Under the pieces are notes generated by a model, which made no database searches, had not been told where the DNA came from, and saw nothing but the letters and a program-made list of their open reading frames with translations. Shown in pieces: positions 62,384-64,000 of a stretch of DNA of 64,000 bases. A program made the translations under genes and the position numbers. Origin of the DNA: Antarctobacter albus (GTDB taxonomy: Bacteria; Pseudomonadota; Alphaproteobacteria; Rhodobacterales; Rhodobacteraceae); NCBI RefSeq assembly GCF_900101505.1, contig NZ_FMZI01000002.1, positions 124,001 through 188,000 of the forward strand, in the 5' to 3' direction. Position 1 is the stretch's first letter, and each line of letters opens with the position of its first letter.

Positions 62384-62824
62384 TCAGTAGCTGGCCACGC
62401 GGGCATTGGGCGCCATGATCGCGGCGGCCATCGTGCCGGGGTCGGCCACGGTCACGCCGTCCAGCAGAACCTCGGCGGTTGCGCCCTTGCCGGGCAGGTA
62501 GATGGCGCAGACTTCGACCTTGGTGTTCGGCTTGGACATGATCATCTGCATCAGCCCCTGGGGCGACATGCCCTTGGGCGGCTGTGCTGCGGTGGCGCTG
62601 TCGGGTGCGTCCTTCAGCGCGATGTCCGCGGCCGGACCGCAGAGCAGGACATGGGCGGATTTGCCCTGACCCAGGGCCTGCATGGTCAGCACCATCGCCA
62701 TCAGTTGCGTCTGGGGCTCGGGCGCGGTCAGCACGGTGACCAGCGTAACGGGCGCCTCCTGGGCGGCAGCAGGCAAGCCGAGGGTGGCAACGGCCAGCAT
62801 GGCCGCAGTGAAAAGGGTCTTCAT
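62384..62824 (-). CDS. Periplasmic DsrE-family protein
   Basis: 146 aa. Signal peptide (MKTLFTAAMLAVATLGLPAAAQ). The mature DsrE/F fold is recognisable (VTLVTVLTAPEPQTQLMAMV, HVLLCGPAADIALKD, VEVCAIYLP). Two cysteines (LLCGPA and EVCAIY) are possible sulfur carriers. Placed between cydX and the SQR unit, it probably binds or hands over polysulfide in the periplasm; this is inferred from context. Confidence 0.82.
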   Translation of the reverse strand: MKTLFTAAMLAVATLGLPAAAQEAPVTLVTVLTAPEPQTQLMAMVLTMQALGQGKSAHVLLCGPAADIALKDAPDSATAAQPPKGMSPQGLMQMIMSKPNTKVEVCAIYLPGKGATAEVLLDGVTVADPGTMAAAIMAPNARVASY

Positions 62825-62928
62825 GAGACCTCCTGTCGGGTTTGAGAGAGTGGGGACCGGGGCAGGCCGGGTTGACCCGCCCCGGTGGGGAAATCCGCCG
62901 CCGGGACGATTGACGGCGGATGTCTGGA

Positions 62929-63066
62929 TCAGTGGTCGTGGTCACCCACGGGGCAGTCGCCCTCTTCGGTGAAACAGGCGTCGGTGCGCAATTCCAGCCA
63001 CATCGCGTTCAACACGGCAAAGGCGGCGGCCAAAGGCAGGCCGAGAAGCCAGGCGAAATACCACAT
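62929..63066 (-). CDS. cydX: Cytochrome bd oxidase small subunit CydX
   Basis: 45 aa, starting ATG 63066 twelve bases after the cydB stop, with AAGGAG in the gap. The sequence MWYFAWLLGLPLAAAFAVLN carries the CydX/CbdX hallmark (MWYFAWxLG) and one transmembrane helix, followed by an acidic tail with two Cys and an HDH end (ACFTEEGDCPVGDHDH). CydX stabilises the bd oxidase haem pair. It is easily missed because of its length. Confidence 0.92.
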   Translation of the reverse strand: MWYFAWLLGLPLAAAFAVLNAMWLELRTDACFTEEGDCPVGDHDH

Positions 63067-63078
63067 GTGTTTTCTCCT

Positions 63079-64000
63079 TCAGTAGACGGTGTCGGAATTG
63101 CCGGTGACGTCATCCTCGGTGACCTTGCCCCAGAGCACCCTGTAGACCCAGGCGGTGTACATGAGGATCAGCGGCATGAAGATTGCGGTGACCACCAGCA
63201 TGATGAACAGCGTCTGGTGCGAGCTGGAGGCGTCCCAGACCGTCAGCGAACTGTTCGGGTCCACGGTCGACGGCAGGATGAAGGGGAACATGGTCAGCCC
63301 GACAGAGGCGATGATCCCGGTGATCCCCAGCTTGGACCAGAGCAGAGTCGTGACCTCGCGGCCCGAGACCAGCCCGCGCAGGGTCAGGGCGATGCCGAGA
63401 AAGCCCATGAGTGGGGCAACCGCGATCCAGGGGCGTTCGGCATAGGCGGACAGCCAGCTGCCGCCATGCGTGACCTGTGAATAGAGCGGGTTGGACGGGC
63501 CGTTGGGTGTGACCTCGTTTGCAAAGGCAAAGCCGTCGATCCCCAGGGCCAGCCAGAGCCCCGCCAGCGCATAGCCCCCGGCCGCGACCATTCCGGCGAT
63601 CACGCCGAACCGGCGCGCGCGGGCGGCCACCAGCCCCTGGGTCTTGAGGTTCAGCCAGGCCGCGCCATGCATGAGCAGCATCGAGATCGAGACCACGCCC
63701 GCCAGCAGCGCGAAGGGACGCAGGAGGCCCAGGAACTTGACCGCGAAATTGCCGTCATACATCGGCATCAGGTCCTCGGTCAGGTGAAAGGGCACACCCA
63801 AGAGCACGTTGCCCACGGCCACGCCGAACAGCAGGGCCGGGACCGCTCCGCCCGCGAAAAGCGCCCAGTCCCAGCGCGCGCGCCAGGCCGCACCGTCGCG
63901 CTTGGAGCGGTACTTGAAGGCCACGGGCCGGACGATCAGCGCCGCCAGCACGACGAACATCGCCAGGTAGAAGCCCGAGAAGGAGACCGCGTAGAGCGGT
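63079..64000 (-). CDS. cydB: Cytochrome bd oxidase subunit II CydB, 5' end outside window
   Basis: At least 307 residues; the frame is still open at base 64000 (PLYAVSFSGFYLAMFVVLAA...). Multi-pass membrane protein: VRPVAFKYRSKRD, PALLFGVAVGNVLLGVPFHL, SLTVWDASSSHQTLFIMLVV, and the C-terminal PLILMYTAWVYRVLWGKVTE are CydB signatures. With CydA (outside) it reduces O2 at high affinity without pumping protons and is resistant to sulfide, which suits the SQR genes nearby. Confidence 0.95.
   Translation of the reverse strand, partial: PLYAVSFSGFYLAMFVVLAALIVRPVAFKYRSKRDGAAWRARWDWALFAGGAVPALLFGVAVGNVLLGVPFHLTEDLMPMYDGNFAVKFLGLLRPFALLAGVVSISMLLMHGAAWLNLKTQGLVAARARRFGVIAGMVAAGGYALAGLWLALGIDGFAFANEVTPNGPSNPLYSQVTHGGSWLSAYAERPWIAVAPLMGFLGIALTLRGLVSGREVTTLLWSKLGITGIIASVGLTMFPFILPSTVDPNSSLTVWDASSSHQTLFIMLVVTAIFMPLILMYTAWVYRVLWGKVTEDDVTGNSDTVY

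Overview
The window is high-GC DNA from an alphaproteobacterium of the Rhodobacteraceae (Roseobacter-type). The basis is the gene content and order (an isc-suf cluster headed by a one-cysteine IscR, a DUF5368 protein, DUF455, DUF924 and DUF1801 proteins, a bactofilin with an M23 peptidase), an Irr-type iron box, and heavy use of GTG/TTG starts with ATGA/GTGA gene overlaps. No species can be named from sequence alone.

Layout. 1-14.7 kb is ordinary chromosome: an exported ClpP-like protein, a Q-rich lipoprotein, bactofilin plus M23 peptidase, DUF455, peroxiredoxin, a large AsmA/YhdP-like protein, queA, an MFS exporter, DUF924, lpdA and a few small conserved proteins. 14.7-22.7 kb is the iron-sulfur assembly operon: Irr-type box, iscR, iscS-like desulfurase, sufB, a 70-aa exported protein, sufC, sufD, two YIP1-like membrane proteins and sufS. 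A methyltransferase and tRNA-Arg(CCG) follow.

23.9-45.9 kb is an integrative genomic island inserted in the 3' part of tRNA-Arg. It is bounded by a 49-bp direct repeat (2 mismatches) and has a tyrosine integrase beside the right copy. Its left part is a scrapyard of IS630 and IS3 remnants, a truncated cold-shock protein, an intact IS1182-type transposase and a three-gene cassette (nitrilase fold, winged helix, unknown). The middle is a type I restriction-modification operon (hsdR, hsdM, a NucS-like nuclease gene, hsdS) followed by two cargo genes. The second cargo gene is preceded by a duplicated hsdS 3' tail. The right part (40.0-45.7 kb) carries int, alpA, a RepA-like helicase with translationally coupled micro-ORFs, a TerL fragment and a TerS-like gene. 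That set resembles a phage satellite, and it is the most interesting candidate system here.

45.9-64 kb returns to chromosome: a decayed RidA/DadA/HcnA/HcnB-like amine-oxidation cluster with an intact divergent LysR gene; a DUF4173 membrane protein with a two-component system; a surface-polysaccharide group (glycosyltransferase, UDP-glucuronate decarboxylase, ABC exporter) with a sulfatase-fold hydrolase; a nitrilase gene with compensating frameshifts; and a sulfide/low-oxygen respiration group (DUF5368, SQR, DsrE-like protein, CydX, CydB) with a perfect Fnr-type box ahead of the SQR gene.

All calls rest on reading the sequence and on remembered family features. No database search was run.
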